From JAICJC01 sp963709425 (lineage in GTDB: Bacteria > Actinomycetota > Thermoleophilia > Gaiellales > JAICJC01), in assembly GCA_963709425.1 (NCBI GenBank), contig CAVPWG010000001.1:434001-498000 (forward strand): 64,000 nucleotides of DNA, given 5' to 3'. Below, piece after piece: positions 23,556 to 33,278 of the stretch. The notes below the pieces were generated by a model. It worked only from the letters and a program-made list of their open reading frames with translations. It was not told the origin of the DNA and made no database searches. The position numbers were made by a program, and so were the translations under genes. Numbering within the stretch: the first letter of the stretch is position 1; each line of letters opens with the position of its first letter.

Positions 23556-23867
23556 TCACTGGCGGGCCCGCTGGCCGCCCTCGATGAGGCGGGCGACCGC
23601 GACCGCGAACACCGCGGCCAGAGCGAGCAGACCCATCTCGACAAGCAGCGCCGAGCGAGCCGAGGCGGAGCCGATGAGCCAGTAGTAGAGGGTCGAGCTC
23701 GAGGACGCCACGAGGACGGCCGAGCCGCCGACCAGCGCCAGGATCCGGGCGAGCCGGACAGCCGGCTCGGCGTCGAGCGACCCGATGGCGAACGCCGCAG
23801 CGATCACGCATCCGAGGAACGCGCCGTACGCCGTCGCGCCGGAGAGCTGAGCGAGCACATGCAACAT
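23556..23867 (-). CDS. Small membrane protein, three predicted helices
   Basis: 103 aa with hydrophobic stretches GAFLGCVIAAAFAIGSL, ILALVGGSAVLVASSSSTLY and LLALAAVFAVAVARL. No family recognised. ATG 23867 (MLHVLAQL) is chosen because GGGGGTC lies upstream; in-frame GTG 23879 is possible. Converges with the cupin gene. Confidence 0.6.
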   Translation of the reverse strand: MLHVLAQLSGATAYGAFLGCVIAAAFAIGSLDAEPAVRLARILALVGGSAVLVASSSSTLYYWLIGSASARSALLVEMGLLALAAVFAVAVARLIEGGQRARQ

Positions 23868-23970
23868 GGTGACCCCCACGAGGCTGGAATCTACCTCCTC
23901 CCGGCCCGGATCGGGGAGCCAGGTGCAAAAGACCACCCACGTCGGCACCTCCACACCCCGCGCGGGTAGC

Positions 23971-24378
23971 TCAATTTCCGGCCGCCTTCTTGCCGGCCTT
24001 GCCGTCGGCCTGGGCCGCGGAGTAGCCGGCGCTGTACCCGGCGGTGCGGCCGCGCTGGTAGCCGACGATCTGGCCCTTCTTGAAGCCCTTCTTGTAGCCG
24101 CGCGTGTAGCCCTTCTGCTCGCCCGAGGAGAAGCCCTTGCGCTGGCCGGCCGCCTTGCCGTGCTCGCGGCCGCGCGCGACCCCGGCCGCGAGGCCGCGCT
24201 GGTAGGCCGCGCGCTGGAGCGTCGCGACCCGTTCGGCGGTGTATCCCCCGGTCGCCCCGAGCGAGAACGCGGCGACGCCCACGGCGGTCGCGACGGCCGC
24301 CGTCAGCCCGAACGCAAGCAGAAGGCCGGCCACGCTGAGGCGCGGCAATGTTGCAGGGATGCGGATTGACCCAAACAC
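23971..24378 (-). CDS. Membrane-anchored protein with glycine-every-four repeat
   Basis: About 135 aa from GTG 24378 (start uncertain; the frame is open to 24420). A single N-terminal transmembrane helix (LSVAGLLLAFGLTAAVATAV) is followed by a basic region in which Gly recurs every fourth residue for ~50 residues, often as GYxxG or GFxxG (GYTRGYKKGFKKG, GYQRGRTAGYSAGYSA). Such GxxxG-rich helices pack tightly, as in FliH. No family recognised. It is a single gene convergent with nothing obvious; divergent from none. Confidence 0.65.
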   Translation of the reverse strand: MFGSIRIPATLPRLSVAGLLLAFGLTAAVATAVGVAAFSLGATGGYTAERVATLQRAAYQRGLAAGVARGREHGKAAGQRKGFSSGEQKGYTRGYKKGFKKGQIVGYQRGRTAGYSAGYSAAQADGKAGKKAAGN

Positions 24379-24463
24379 GGCAATAGCAACGCTTATCCGT
24401 TGCAGTCGATAATCCTGCAAGTCGACGCAATTTGCAAGCGGACTCCGGCCGGCTTTGCAGCGG

Positions 24464-25888
24464 TTATCCGGTCAGGCGTCCGAGCGTCGTGTCGATCCTG
24501 GCGAGCGATTCCTCGCGGCCGAGTAGCTCGAGGCTCTCGTAGAGTCCGGGGGCGACCGTCTTTCCGGTCACCGCGACACGCACCGGCATGTAGAGCACCC
24601 GCGGCTTCACTCCCTCCTTGTCGCAGGCGGCCGCAAGGGCGGCGTGGATCTCGTCCGCCCGCCACGTCACGACTCCGGCGAGCGCCTCGCGGGCGGCGGC
24701 GAGCGAGCGCGGCGCGGCGGCGTCGCCCTCGACCCGCGCCCATGCATCGGGATCAAGTGTGACCGGTGCGAACAGGAAGCCGGCGAACCCCTCGAACTGG
24801 CCGAGAGTGCGGAGCTTCTCCTGGACGATCGGCGCCGCCTCGGCGACCCGCTCCGGCTGCCCGGCCAGCGCGGAGCCCGAGACCGCGAGGTACCGCTGGA
24901 GCGACGCCGTGAACTCGGCAGGCTGGAGCGCCCGCAGGTGCTCGCCGTTCAGCCACTCGAGCTTGTCGGGGTCGAACACCCCCGGGCTCGAGTTCACGCG
25001 CTCGAGCGAGAACCGCTCGACCAGCTCCGGCACGGTCATCATCGTCGTGTGGTCGTCGAAGCTCCAGCCGACGAGCGCGAGGTAGTTGACGAGTGCCTGT
25101 GGGACGATGCCGCGATCGCGGTACTCCTCGACCGAGACGGCGCCGTGGCGCTTCGAGAGCTTCTTCCTGTCGGTGCCGAGCACCATCGGCAGGTGGGCGT
25201 AGGTGGGCGGTGCGGCATCCAGGGCCGCGTAGACGGCGAGCTGGCGCGGTGTCGACGGCAGCAGGTCCTCGCCCCGGATCACGTGCGTGACCCCCATCCG
25301 GATGTCGTCGAATGGGTTGGCGAAGAGGTAGGTCGGCGTCCCGTCAGAGCGGAAGATGACGTGGTCGCCGAGGAGCGCGTTCTCCCACTCGACGTGGCCG
25401 CGGACGACGTCCTCGATGGCGCTCGTCCCATCGGCCGGCATCGCGAGCCGGACGACGTGCGGGAGGCCGGCGCCCTCGCGCGCCTCCCGCTCCTCGACCG
25501 AGAGGGGGCGGCACCGGCCCGAGTAGATGAGCGGCAGTCCGGCCGCCTGCCGCCGCTCCCGCTCCGCGGCGAGCTCCTCGGTGGTGCAGTAGCACGGATA
25601 GGCCGCACCGCTCTCGACCAACTCGGCGGCCGCGGCCGTGTAGAGGTCGAGCCGCTGCGTCTGCCGGTGCGGGCCCTCGTCCCAGTCGATGCCGAGCCAG
25701 CGGAGCACGTCCTCGGCCTGGTGGATCGCCTCCTCGGTCGACCTGGCGCGGTCGGTGTCCTCGAACCTCAGGACGACGCGGCCGCCCGTGTGCCGGGCGT
25801 AGAGCCAGTTGAAGAGCATCGTGCGGGCGACCCCGACGTGGAGCCACCCGGTCGGGCTGGGCGGCATGCGGACGACGGGAGGGGGCAC
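24464..25888 (-). CDS. gltX: Glutamyl-tRNA synthetase
   Basis: 474 aa class I synthetase charging tRNA-Glu. The HIGH-type motif is PSPTGWLHVGVARTML, the KMSKS-type motif KKLSKRHG; FEDTDRARS and HVIRGEDLLPSTPRQL are conserved. Length is typical for bacterial GluRS. The GTG at 25888 lies 8 bases after TAGACT (25902-25897 on this strand), so the transcript is probably leaderless or nearly so. A tRNA-Glu gene lies 1.6 kb away. Confidence 0.95.
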   Translation of the reverse strand: MPPPVVRMPPSPTGWLHVGVARTMLFNWLYARHTGGRVVLRFEDTDRARSTEEAIHQAEDVLRWLGIDWDEGPHRQTQRLDLYTAAAAELVESGAAYPCYCTTEELAAERERRQAAGLPLIYSGRCRPLSVEEREAREGAGLPHVVRLAMPADGTSAIEDVVRGHVEWENALLGDHVIFRSDGTPTYLFANPFDDIRMGVTHVIRGEDLLPSTPRQLAVYAALDAAPPTYAHLPMVLGTDRKKLSKRHGAVSVEEYRDRGIVPQALVNYLALVGWSFDDHTTMMTVPELVERFSLERVNSSPGVFDPDKLEWLNGEHLRALQPAEFTASLQRYLAVSGSALAGQPERVAEAAPIVQEKLRTLGQFEGFAGFLFAPVTLDPDAWARVEGDAAAPRSLAAAREALAGVVTWRADEIHAALAAACDKEGVKPRVLYMPVRVAVTGKTVAPGLYESLELLGREESLARIDTTLGRLTG

Positions 25889-25950
25889 GGCGGCCCAGTC
25901 TAGTCGCGCGTCGCCGCGCTCCGGCCGAGCGCCGCCACTACCATCGGGCG

Positions 25951-26823
25951 ATGGAGTTCGGAGCGCACCTCAAGACGGCCGGCGGCGCACACAAGGCTGC
26001 GATCCGCGCCGGCGAGATCGGCGCGACGGCACTTCAGATCTTCACCCAGAGCCCGCGCCAGTGGCGGCATCCGGATCTCGACCCCGCTGCGGCCGAGCAG
26101 TTCCGCACGGCCCGCGATGAGAACGGCATCGGCACGGTCACCTGCCACGCCACCTACCTGATCAACCTCGGCGCGACGGATGACACCGTCTACTCCCGGA
26201 GCGTCGAGGCCCTCCGGCGGACGATGCTGACCGCGCAGGCCTACGCCGCAGAGGGGGTGGTCTTCCACCTCGGAAGCCACCTCGGACGCGGCCTCGACGC
26301 CGCGCTCCACCAGGTCATCCCCGCGATGCAGGTCGCGCTCGGAGAGGGCGAACCGAAGTCGCCCACACGGATCGTGATCGAGAACTCCGCCGGAGCGGGC
26401 AACACCATGGGCCTCACGATCGAGGACATCGCCCGCGTGATCGACGAGCTCGGCCGGCCGAAGCGGGTCGGCGTCTGCCTCGACACCTGCCACCTGTGGG
26501 CAACCGGCGTCGACGTGCGGGATCCGGCGCGGGTCGACGAGCTCGTGAGCGAGCTCGACGAGCGGATCGGGCTCGATCGGCTGCTGTGCCTGCACGTGAA
26601 CGACGCCGCCCTTCCACTCGGGGCCCACCGCGACCGGCACGCCGACCCCGGAGACGGCCTGATCGGCCGCAAGCTCGGCGTCATCCTGGGCCATCCCCGT
26701 CTGCAGGACGTCGCCGCGATCACCGAGTCGCCCGGCCCCGACGAGAAGGGGCCCGACAGGTCCACCATCAACGCGCTCCGCCGCCTGCACCGGGCCGGCG
26801 TCCGCAGACACGTCCGTGCTTGA
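25951..26823 (+). CDS. nfo: Endonuclease IV (AP endonuclease)
   Basis: 290 aa TIM-barrel metalloenzyme of base-excision repair that cuts 5' to abasic sites. Zinc-ligand motifs are present: FHLGSHLG, ENSAGAGNTMG, CLDTCHLWATG and LHVNDAALPLGAHRDRHADPG. The ATG lies 6 bases after TACCAT (25939-25944), consistent with a leaderless message. Overlaps the next gene (arfB start at 26816). Confidence 0.94.
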   Translation: MEFGAHLKTAGGAHKAAIRAGEIGATALQIFTQSPRQWRHPDLDPAAAEQFRTARDENGIGTVTCHATYLINLGATDDTVYSRSVEALRRTMLTAQAYAAEGVVFHLGSHLGRGLDAALHQVIPAMQVALGEGEPKSPTRIVIENSAGAGNTMGLTIEDIARVIDELGRPKRVGVCLDTCHLWATGVDVRDPARVDELVSELDERIGLDRLLCLHVNDAALPLGAHRDRHADPGDGLIGRKLGVILGHPRLQDVAAITESPGPDEKGPDRSTINALRRLHRAGVRRHVRA

Positions 26824-27244
26824 CATCGGCGCATCCGCCCCCCTCGGCGAAAACGAGCTGACGTTCCGCTACACGCGAAGCGGCGGGCCCGGCGGCCAGC
26901 ACGTGAACACGACCGCCACCCGGGTCGAGCTGGTCTTCGACGTCGCCGGAAGCCCGACCCTCACCGACGCCGAGCGCGACCTCGCCCGCCGGCGCCTGCG
27001 CACCCGGCTCGACTCGGAGGGACGGCTCCGCATCGTGGCTCAGGACGAGCGCAGCCGGGCGCGCAACCGGGCGCTGGCCGTCGACCGGTTCTGCGCCGTG
27101 ATGCGTGAGGCGCTCAGGCCGCCGCCGCCTCCGCGCCGCCCGACGCGGCCGACCCGCGCGGCGAGGGAGGAACGGCTCGACGAGAAGCGCCTGCGCGGCA
27201 CCCGGAAGCGGCTGCGCAGGCCGCCGCCCGCTTCCGAGGACTAG
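26816..27244 (+). CDS. arfB: Alternative ribosome-rescue factor ArfB-like / RF-1 domain peptidyl-tRNA hydrolase
   Basis: 142 aa. Contains the catalytic GGQ in RYTRSGGPGGQHVNTTATRV and a basic C-terminal tail (REERLDEKRLRGTRKRLRR) that in ArfB enters the empty mRNA channel. The codon-recognition domain of release factors is absent. It hydrolyses peptidyl-tRNA on stalled ribosomes. The GTG start overlaps the end of nfo by 8 bases. Confidence 0.93.
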   Translation: MLDIGASAPLGENELTFRYTRSGGPGGQHVNTTATRVELVFDVAGSPTLTDAERDLARRRLRTRLDSEGRLRIVAQDERSRARNRALAVDRFCAVMREALRPPPPPRRPTRPTRAAREERLDEKRLRGTRKRLRRPPPASED

Positions 27245-27289
27245 CGAAAGCGCCGCCTCAGGAAGGTCGAGCGTTCGCCTCGTAGCCGC

Positions 27290-27295
27290 TATTCT
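27290..27295 (+). promoter_or_regulatory. -10 box of the proS leader transcript
   Basis: TATTCT, ending 6 bases before the ATG at 27302, which would put +1 on or next to that A. The same spacing recurs at several genes in the window, so a leaderless transcript is likely. The -35 region is weak. Confidence 0.55.
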
Positions 27296-27301
27296 CTGGC
27301 C

Positions 27302-27388
27302 ATGACGTTGCTGCGGCCTCGAGTGGACGAGCTTCTGCCGGTTCCGGCGGTTGCCCCGCGGCCGCCGTTCGTGCACGTCCCGGCGTAG
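27302..27388 (+). CDS. Proline-rich leader peptide of proS (28 aa)
   Basis: A short frame of 28 codons, seven of them proline (six CCG, one CCT), including tandem Pro21-Pro22, directly upstream of prolyl-tRNA synthetase. The C-terminal part reads LPVPAVAPRPPFVHVPA. It starts right after a TATTCT -10 box (leaderless), and its stop codon abuts a stable hairpin. This is the architecture of a ribosome-mediated attenuator in which shortage of Pro-tRNA stalls the leader ribosome. Short and not proven to be translated. Confidence 0.6.
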   Translation: MTLLRPRVDELLPVPAVAPRPPFVHVPA

Positions 27389-27417
27389 GCGCTCTCGCCG
27401 CTTCGGCCCTGAGCGCC
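27388..27417 (+). promoter_or_regulatory. Hairpin of the proS leader with an alternative pairing partner
   Basis: GGCGCTC (27388-27394) pairs with GAGCGCC (27411-27417), enclosing GCCG-CTT-CGGC. The same GCGCTC can instead pair with GAGCGC at 27448-27453, which overlaps the ribosome-binding site AAGGAG (27445-27450). So two exclusive structures are possible, one hiding that site. No U-tract follows, so control would be translational or Rho-linked. Confidence 0.5.
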
Positions 27418-27456
27418 GCAACGCACCGCCGGTAGACGTCTACGAAGGAGCGCACG

Positions 27457-27495
27457 ATGTTCGCACGAGCCCTGCTCGCGGGAGCGTCCCGATGA
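27457..27495 (+). CDS. 12-aa upstream frame coupled to proS
   Basis: ATG at 27457 is 6 bases after AAGGAG and encodes MFARALLAGASR; its stop overlaps the proS ATG (ATGA at 27492-27495). proS itself has no other ribosome-binding site, so it is probably translated by coupling to this small frame. A 12-base palindrome GTAGACGTCTAC precedes the site at 27432-27443. Confidence 0.5.
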   Translation: MFARALLAGASR

Positions 27496-28934
27496 GCACC
27501 ACGACATTGCCCAGGCAGTCGAACGACTTCCCCGCGTGGTACGGCGAGGCAGTGCGCCGCGCCGGGCTCGCGGAGAACTCGCCCGTTCGCGGCGCGATGG
27601 TGATCAAGCCGTACGGCTACGCGATCTGGGAGGCGATCCAGCGCGAGCTCGATGACCGGATCAAGGCGACCGGCCACGAGAACCTGTACTTCCCCCTGCT
27701 CGTTCCCGCCTCGGTGCTGGCGCAGGAGGGAAAGCTCGTCGAAGGGTTCGCCCCCGAGGTCGCCGTCGTCACCGAGGCGGGCGGGAAGAAGCTCGAGGAG
27801 CCGCTCGCGGTGCGCCCCACCTCGGAGGCGCTGATCTGGTCGACGTATGCCCGCTGGGTGCGGTCGTATCGTGATCTGCCGCTGCTCTACAACCAGTGGG
27901 CAAACGGCGTCCGCTGGGAAATGCGGCCGCGCCTCTTCATTCGAACGAGCGAGTTCCTCTGGCAGGAGGGGCACACGGCGCACGAGACCGAGGAGGAGGC
28001 CGTTTCCGAGACGCTGAGGATCCTTCACGACGTCTACGCCGACACGATCGAGAACGTCCTCGCGATCCCCGTTCTGCGGGGCCGCAAGAGCGAGAGCGAG
28101 CGGTTTCCGGGCGCCGTCGACACGTACACGCTCGAAGCGCTGATGCGCGACGGAAAGGCTCTCCAAGCGGCCACCTCGCACTACCTGGGGCAGGGCTTCG
28201 CGCGCGCGTACGACGTCCGCTACACCGGCCGCGACGGCAGCGATCGGTACCCGTACGCGACCTCGTGGGGCGCGACCACGCGGCTGGTCGGCGGCGTCGT
28301 GATGGCGCACGGCGATGACCGCGGGCTGCGGCTGCCGCCTCGGGTCGCGCCGCACCAGGTCGTCATCGTGCCGATCCTCCGCGGGGATGACAGCGCAGAT
28401 GTGCTCCAGGCCGCCGCTGCCGTCGCCGACGAGCTGCGTGCGGCGGGTGTTCGCGTCCGTGTCGACGATCGGCCGGAGTATCGGCCGGGCTTCAAGTTCA
28501 ACGAGTGGGAGCTGAAGGGCGTGCCGGTGCGCATCGAGCTGGGGCCCCGCGACCTCGCTGCGGGGGCGGTCACCGCTGCGCGGCGCGACACCGGCGAGAG
28601 GCAGCAGATCCCGCTGCCTCGCGCGGCCGGCGAGATCGGCGCGATGCTGACTGACGTCCAGGCGTCGCTCTTCCGGACGGCCCGCGACGAACGGGAGCGG
28701 CGGACACTCCGCGACCCACACCGCTACGACGAGATGATCGAGTACCTCCGCGAACCGGGTGGATTCGTCGCGGCACCGTGGTGCGGCAGCACCGAATGCG
28801 AGGCGCGCGTGAAGGAAGACAGCTCGGCGACGATCCGGTGCCTGCCGCTCGAAGAGCAACCGACCCAGTCGGCGGCGTGTCTCTGCTGCGGGAGGTCAGC
28901 GGTGGCTGCAGCGTTCTGGGCGCAGGCGTACTAG
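27492..28934 (+). CDS. proS: Prolyl-tRNA synthetase (archaeal/eukaryotic-type)
   Basis: 480 aa class II synthetase. Motif 2 is around RWEMRPRLFIRTSEFLWQEG; the proline-site TxE is RPTSEALIW; the last ~60 residues have the C-terminal zinc-type domain of the archaeal/eukaryotic form (WCGSTECEARVKEDSSATIR, CLCCGRSA, ending in Tyr). No INS editing domain, as is usual for this type. ATG 27492 begins at the family's N-terminal NDFPAWYGEAVRRAGLAE. The preceding leader suggests feedback by proline charging. Confidence 0.95.
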   Translation: MSTTTLPRQSNDFPAWYGEAVRRAGLAENSPVRGAMVIKPYGYAIWEAIQRELDDRIKATGHENLYFPLLVPASVLAQEGKLVEGFAPEVAVVTEAGGKKLEEPLAVRPTSEALIWSTYARWVRSYRDLPLLYNQWANGVRWEMRPRLFIRTSEFLWQEGHTAHETEEEAVSETLRILHDVYADTIENVLAIPVLRGRKSESERFPGAVDTYTLEALMRDGKALQAATSHYLGQGFARAYDVRYTGRDGSDRYPYATSWGATTRLVGGVVMAHGDDRGLRLPPRVAPHQVVIVPILRGDDSADVLQAAAAVADELRAAGVRVRVDDRPEYRPGFKFNEWELKGVPVRIELGPRDLAAGAVTAARRDTGERQQIPLPRAAGEIGAMLTDVQASLFRTARDERERRTLRDPHRYDEMIEYLREPGGFVAAPWCGSTECEARVKEDSSATIRCLPLEEQPTQSAACLCCGRSAVAAAFWAQAY

Positions 28935-28975
28935 CGGGCGTGCCGCCGCTCCCGCGTGGGCTTCCTCGGCCCCGT

Positions 28976-29377
28976 CTATCGCCGTCGTTCGGCGATGACG
29001 CGAAAGCTGCGGTGGTCGCCGGGCAGCTCGTGGAACTCGGGGTTCACGCAGCCCATCGGATCCTCGCGGTTCTCGTAGGCCCGCTCGACCTCGACCGGGC
29101 AGACGGCCAGGGGCTCACGCACCGCGCGGACGCCGCCGAAGCCGTTTCGCCGGCGGCTCGACCGCCGCAGGATGTCGAGGTCGATGTCGGCGGCGAAGAC
29201 CTCCTGGGTGCAGCCGACGTAGGTGCGCCCGAACGCTTCGTAGGCGTAGAGGAACGGGCACGACTGCTCGAGGCAGCGCGAGGGGTGCACCACCTTCTGG
29301 CAGACCACGCCGCAGCGACGGCATTCGACCTGCTCGGTGCGATCGACCACCGGGAGCGGTTGGCGGATGCGAGCCAT
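28976..29377 (-). CDS. Conserved hypothetical Cys-rich protein
   Basis: 133 aa. The first half has a putative metal-binding pattern CRRCGVVCQKVVHPSRC followed by a further Cys (SCPF), then YEAFGRTYVGCTQEVF. The second half is charged with no known motif. Function not recognised. Its ATG lies 2 bases after the HAD gene stop, so it is last in the gcv operon. Confidence 0.75.
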   Translation of the reverse strand: MARIRQPLPVVDRTEQVECRRCGVVCQKVVHPSRCLEQSCPFLYAYEAFGRTYVGCTQEVFAADIDLDILRRSSRRRNGFGGVRAVREPLAVCPVEVERAYENREDPMGCVNPEFHELPGDHRSFRVIAERRR

Positions 29378-29379
29378 GC

Positions 29380-30115
29380 TCAGAGTTTACCCGGCGCTCC
29401 CGCGGCCATGGTCCTGTCCACCGCCGCCAGCACCTCCGCCGGGCTGGTCGCAACCGAGTCGGCAAGGCCATGGTCGCCGTGGTCGACGCGGAAGTACGTG
29501 ACGAGGCACGTGTGCATCCCGAGCTCGGCCGGGCCCTCGACATCCTCACGCACCCGGTCGCCTACGAAGAGCGCGTCTGCCGGCTCGACACCAAGCTGGT
29601 CGAGCATCGTCCGGTAGATGCGCGGCGCCGGTTTTCGCACGCCCACCTCCGACGAGAAGACGATGGCGTCGACCCGCTCCGCCACGCCGTCGGATACCAG
29701 GTCCGCGTGGAGCAGGTCGGGTGGGTCGAACGTGTTCGACACGATGCCGATGCGAAGGCCGCGCGACCGCACCTCTTCGAGCAGCCAGTGCGCCTCCGGG
29801 TGCAGGTGGCGCGCGCTCGCCCACCCGCGGTGCTCCGCCTCGATCGCGGCCCGCACGAGATCAGGCCCCGGCGAGCAGCCGCACGCCGCAAGCGCTTCTG
29901 CCACCACCTCGGCGTAGACGAGCTCGGCGTGGTCGTCCGGGTCGGCCGAGAGCTCGGCGAACCGGCGCCGCAGGTCGTCCCGCAGATCGCCCGCTCGGTC
30001 CGGCTGACCTCGCGCGGCGACGAGCATGTCGCGCAGGCAGCCGAGCCACAGCGTCCTCGTCGAACGTGAAGTCGAGCAGCGTGTGGCCGTAGTCGAAGAG
30101 GACCGCCTCGAGCAT
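29380..30115 (-). CDS. HAD-superfamily hydrolase (one apparent frameshift)
   Basis: 244 aa after correction. Starts LEAVLFDYGHTLLDF with the nucleophile Asp, then SNTFDPPDLL (motif II), FSSEVGVRKPAPRIY (motif III Lys) and FVGDRVREDVEGPAELGM (motif IV). So it is a YjjG/phosphoglycolate phosphatase-like enzyme, substrate unknown. The frame shifts at ~30055 (GAGGACG, one extra base), splitting the first ~21 residues from the rest. Begins 5 bases after gcvPB. Confidence 0.8.
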
Positions 30116-30120
30116 CGCCG

Positions 30121-31567
30121 CTACTCGGACGTGGGGTGATCCTCGAACAGGTAGCGGACGGTCAGCCGCTTGGCGGCCTCCGCCTCGTCCAGGCGCCGTA
30201 CCGGGCGCGTGTGCGGCGCGTCCTTCAGCTGCTGGGGGTCATCCGCCGCCTCTCGCGCGATGGCGAGCATCGCCTCGCAGAACGCATCGAGGGTCTCGAG
30301 CGCCTCGGTCTCGGTCGGCTCGATCATGAGCGCCTCGGACACGATCAGCGGGAAGTAGATGGTCGGCGGGTGAAAGCCGTGGTCCATCAGCCGCTTGGCG
30401 ACGTCGAGCGCCGTCACGCCGTGCTCGCGCCGCAGCGTCCGCGCGGACAGCACGAACTCGTGCATGCAGTGGCGGTCGACGGGCAGGTCGTAGGCGTCCT
30501 TCAGGCGGGCCTGGATGTAGTTGGCGTTCAGGACGGCGACCTCGGACATGTGCCGGAGCGCCGGCCCCCACATCCGCATGAACGCGTACGACCGGACGAA
30601 CACGCCGAACGGGCCGGCGAACCCGCGCACCTTGCCGATCGTCCTGGGCTCGTCCCAGTCGTACCCGAACCCGTCGTCGCCGCGAGTGATGCGCGGCACC
30701 GGCAGGAACGGCTCGAGCACGCTGCGCACCGCCACGGGGCCTCCGCCCGGGCCGCCGCCTCCGTGCGGCTGCGAGAACGTCTTGTGCAGGTTGAAGTGCA
30801 CGACGTCGAAGCCCATGTCGCCCGGCCGCGAGATCCCGCACACCGCGTTCAGGTTCGCGCCGTCGTAGTAGAGGAGCGCGCCGGCGTCGTGGAAGATGTC
30901 GGCGATCTCGGTGATCCGCTCCTCGAAGAGCCCGAGCGTCGAGGGGTTGGTGAGCATGAGCCCCGCAGTCTGCGGCCCGACCCTCCCCCGCAGGTCGTCG
31001 ACGTCGATGTTCCCGCGCGGGTCGGTCTTCACGCCGACCAGCGTGTAGCCGGCCATGGCAACGCTGGCCGGGTTCGTGCCGTGCGCCGTGTCGGGGATCA
31101 CGACCTCCGTCCGATCCTCACCGCGGTCGTCGAAGTAGGCCCGCATCAGGGTGAGCCCGGTGAGCTCGCCCTGCGACCCGGCGGCGGGCTGGAGCGTGAC
31201 GGCGTCGAGTCCCGACCACCTCGGCCAGCATCCGCTCGAGCCGCCACATCAGCTCGAGCGCGCCCTGGGCGCCCTCGACGTCCTGGTGCGGGTGCAGGTC
31301 GCGGAACCCGCCGAGCGCGGCCGCGCGCTCGTTGACGCGCGGGTTGTACTTCATCGTGCACGAGCCCAGCGGATAGAAGCCGGTGTCGATCCCGAACGTG
31401 CGCGTCGAGAGCTCGGTGAAGTGGCGGACGAGGTCGGGCTCGGCGATCTCGGGCAGGCGCGGCGGCGTGGCGCGCCGCAGCTCAGCGGGCACCTCCGCGG
31501 CCGGGACGCCGGGGTCGGCCACGCGGCCGGCGCGACGGCCCGGGCGGGAGCGCTCGTAGACCAGCTC

Positions 31568-31571
<4 letters not shown>
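30121..31571 (-). CDS. gcvPB: Glycine dehydrogenase subunit 2, GcvPB (two apparent frameshifts)
   Basis: 482 aa after correction. PLP-bearing half of the split glycine decarboxylase (P-protein). The PLP lysine lies in NLHKTFSQPHGGGGPG, preceded by TAHGTNPASVAMAGY. N-terminal part: VYERSRPGRRAGRV, FYPLGSCTMKYNPR. One extra base at ~31210 (GTCGGGACTCGAC) shifts the frame. Another near 31566 separates the in-frame coding sequence from the GTG that would give the usual GTGA overlap with gcvPA; correcting both gives exactly 483 codons. Confidence 0.85.
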
Positions 31572-32885
<1,314 letters not shown>

Positions 32886-32889
<4 letters not shown>

Positions 32890-33278
32890 AGGGACTCGAG
32901 CAGCTCGCGGTAGGCCGCCGCGTCCAGCAGGGAGTCGAGCTCGGACGGATCCGACATCCGCACCTTGATCAGCCAGCCCTCGCCGTAGGGGTCGTCGTTG
33001 ACCGTGCTCTCGTTCCCGTCGAGCGCGTCGTTGACGGCCGTGACCTCGCCCGAGATGGGTGCGACGAGCCCGGACACCGCCTTCGTGGACTCGAGCTCGC
33101 CGTAGTCGGTGTCCTTGGTGACCGCGTCGCCGACCTCCGGCGGGCTGTAGAAGACGACCTCGCCCAGCGTGTCCTGCGCGTACCACGTGATGCCGAACGT
33201 CGCGGTGTCGCCGTCGACCCGGACCCAGTCGTGCTGGTCGTGGTAGTAGAGCTCGTCGGGGTAGCTCTCGTCGCTCAT
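32886..33278 (-). CDS. gcvH: Glycine cleavage H protein
   Basis: 130 aa lipoyl carrier. The lipoylated Lys is in GELESTKAVSGL; the N-terminal DQHDWVRVDGDTATFGIT is typical. Overlaps gcvT (ATGA) and gcvPA (GTGA). No frameshift in this gene. Shuttles the methylamine group between P-, T- and L-proteins. Confidence 0.95.

Noticed and set aside
23962..23976. GCGGGTAGCTCAA resembling the start of a tRNA
   Set aside because: No anticodon arm, T-arm or acceptor partner downstream.
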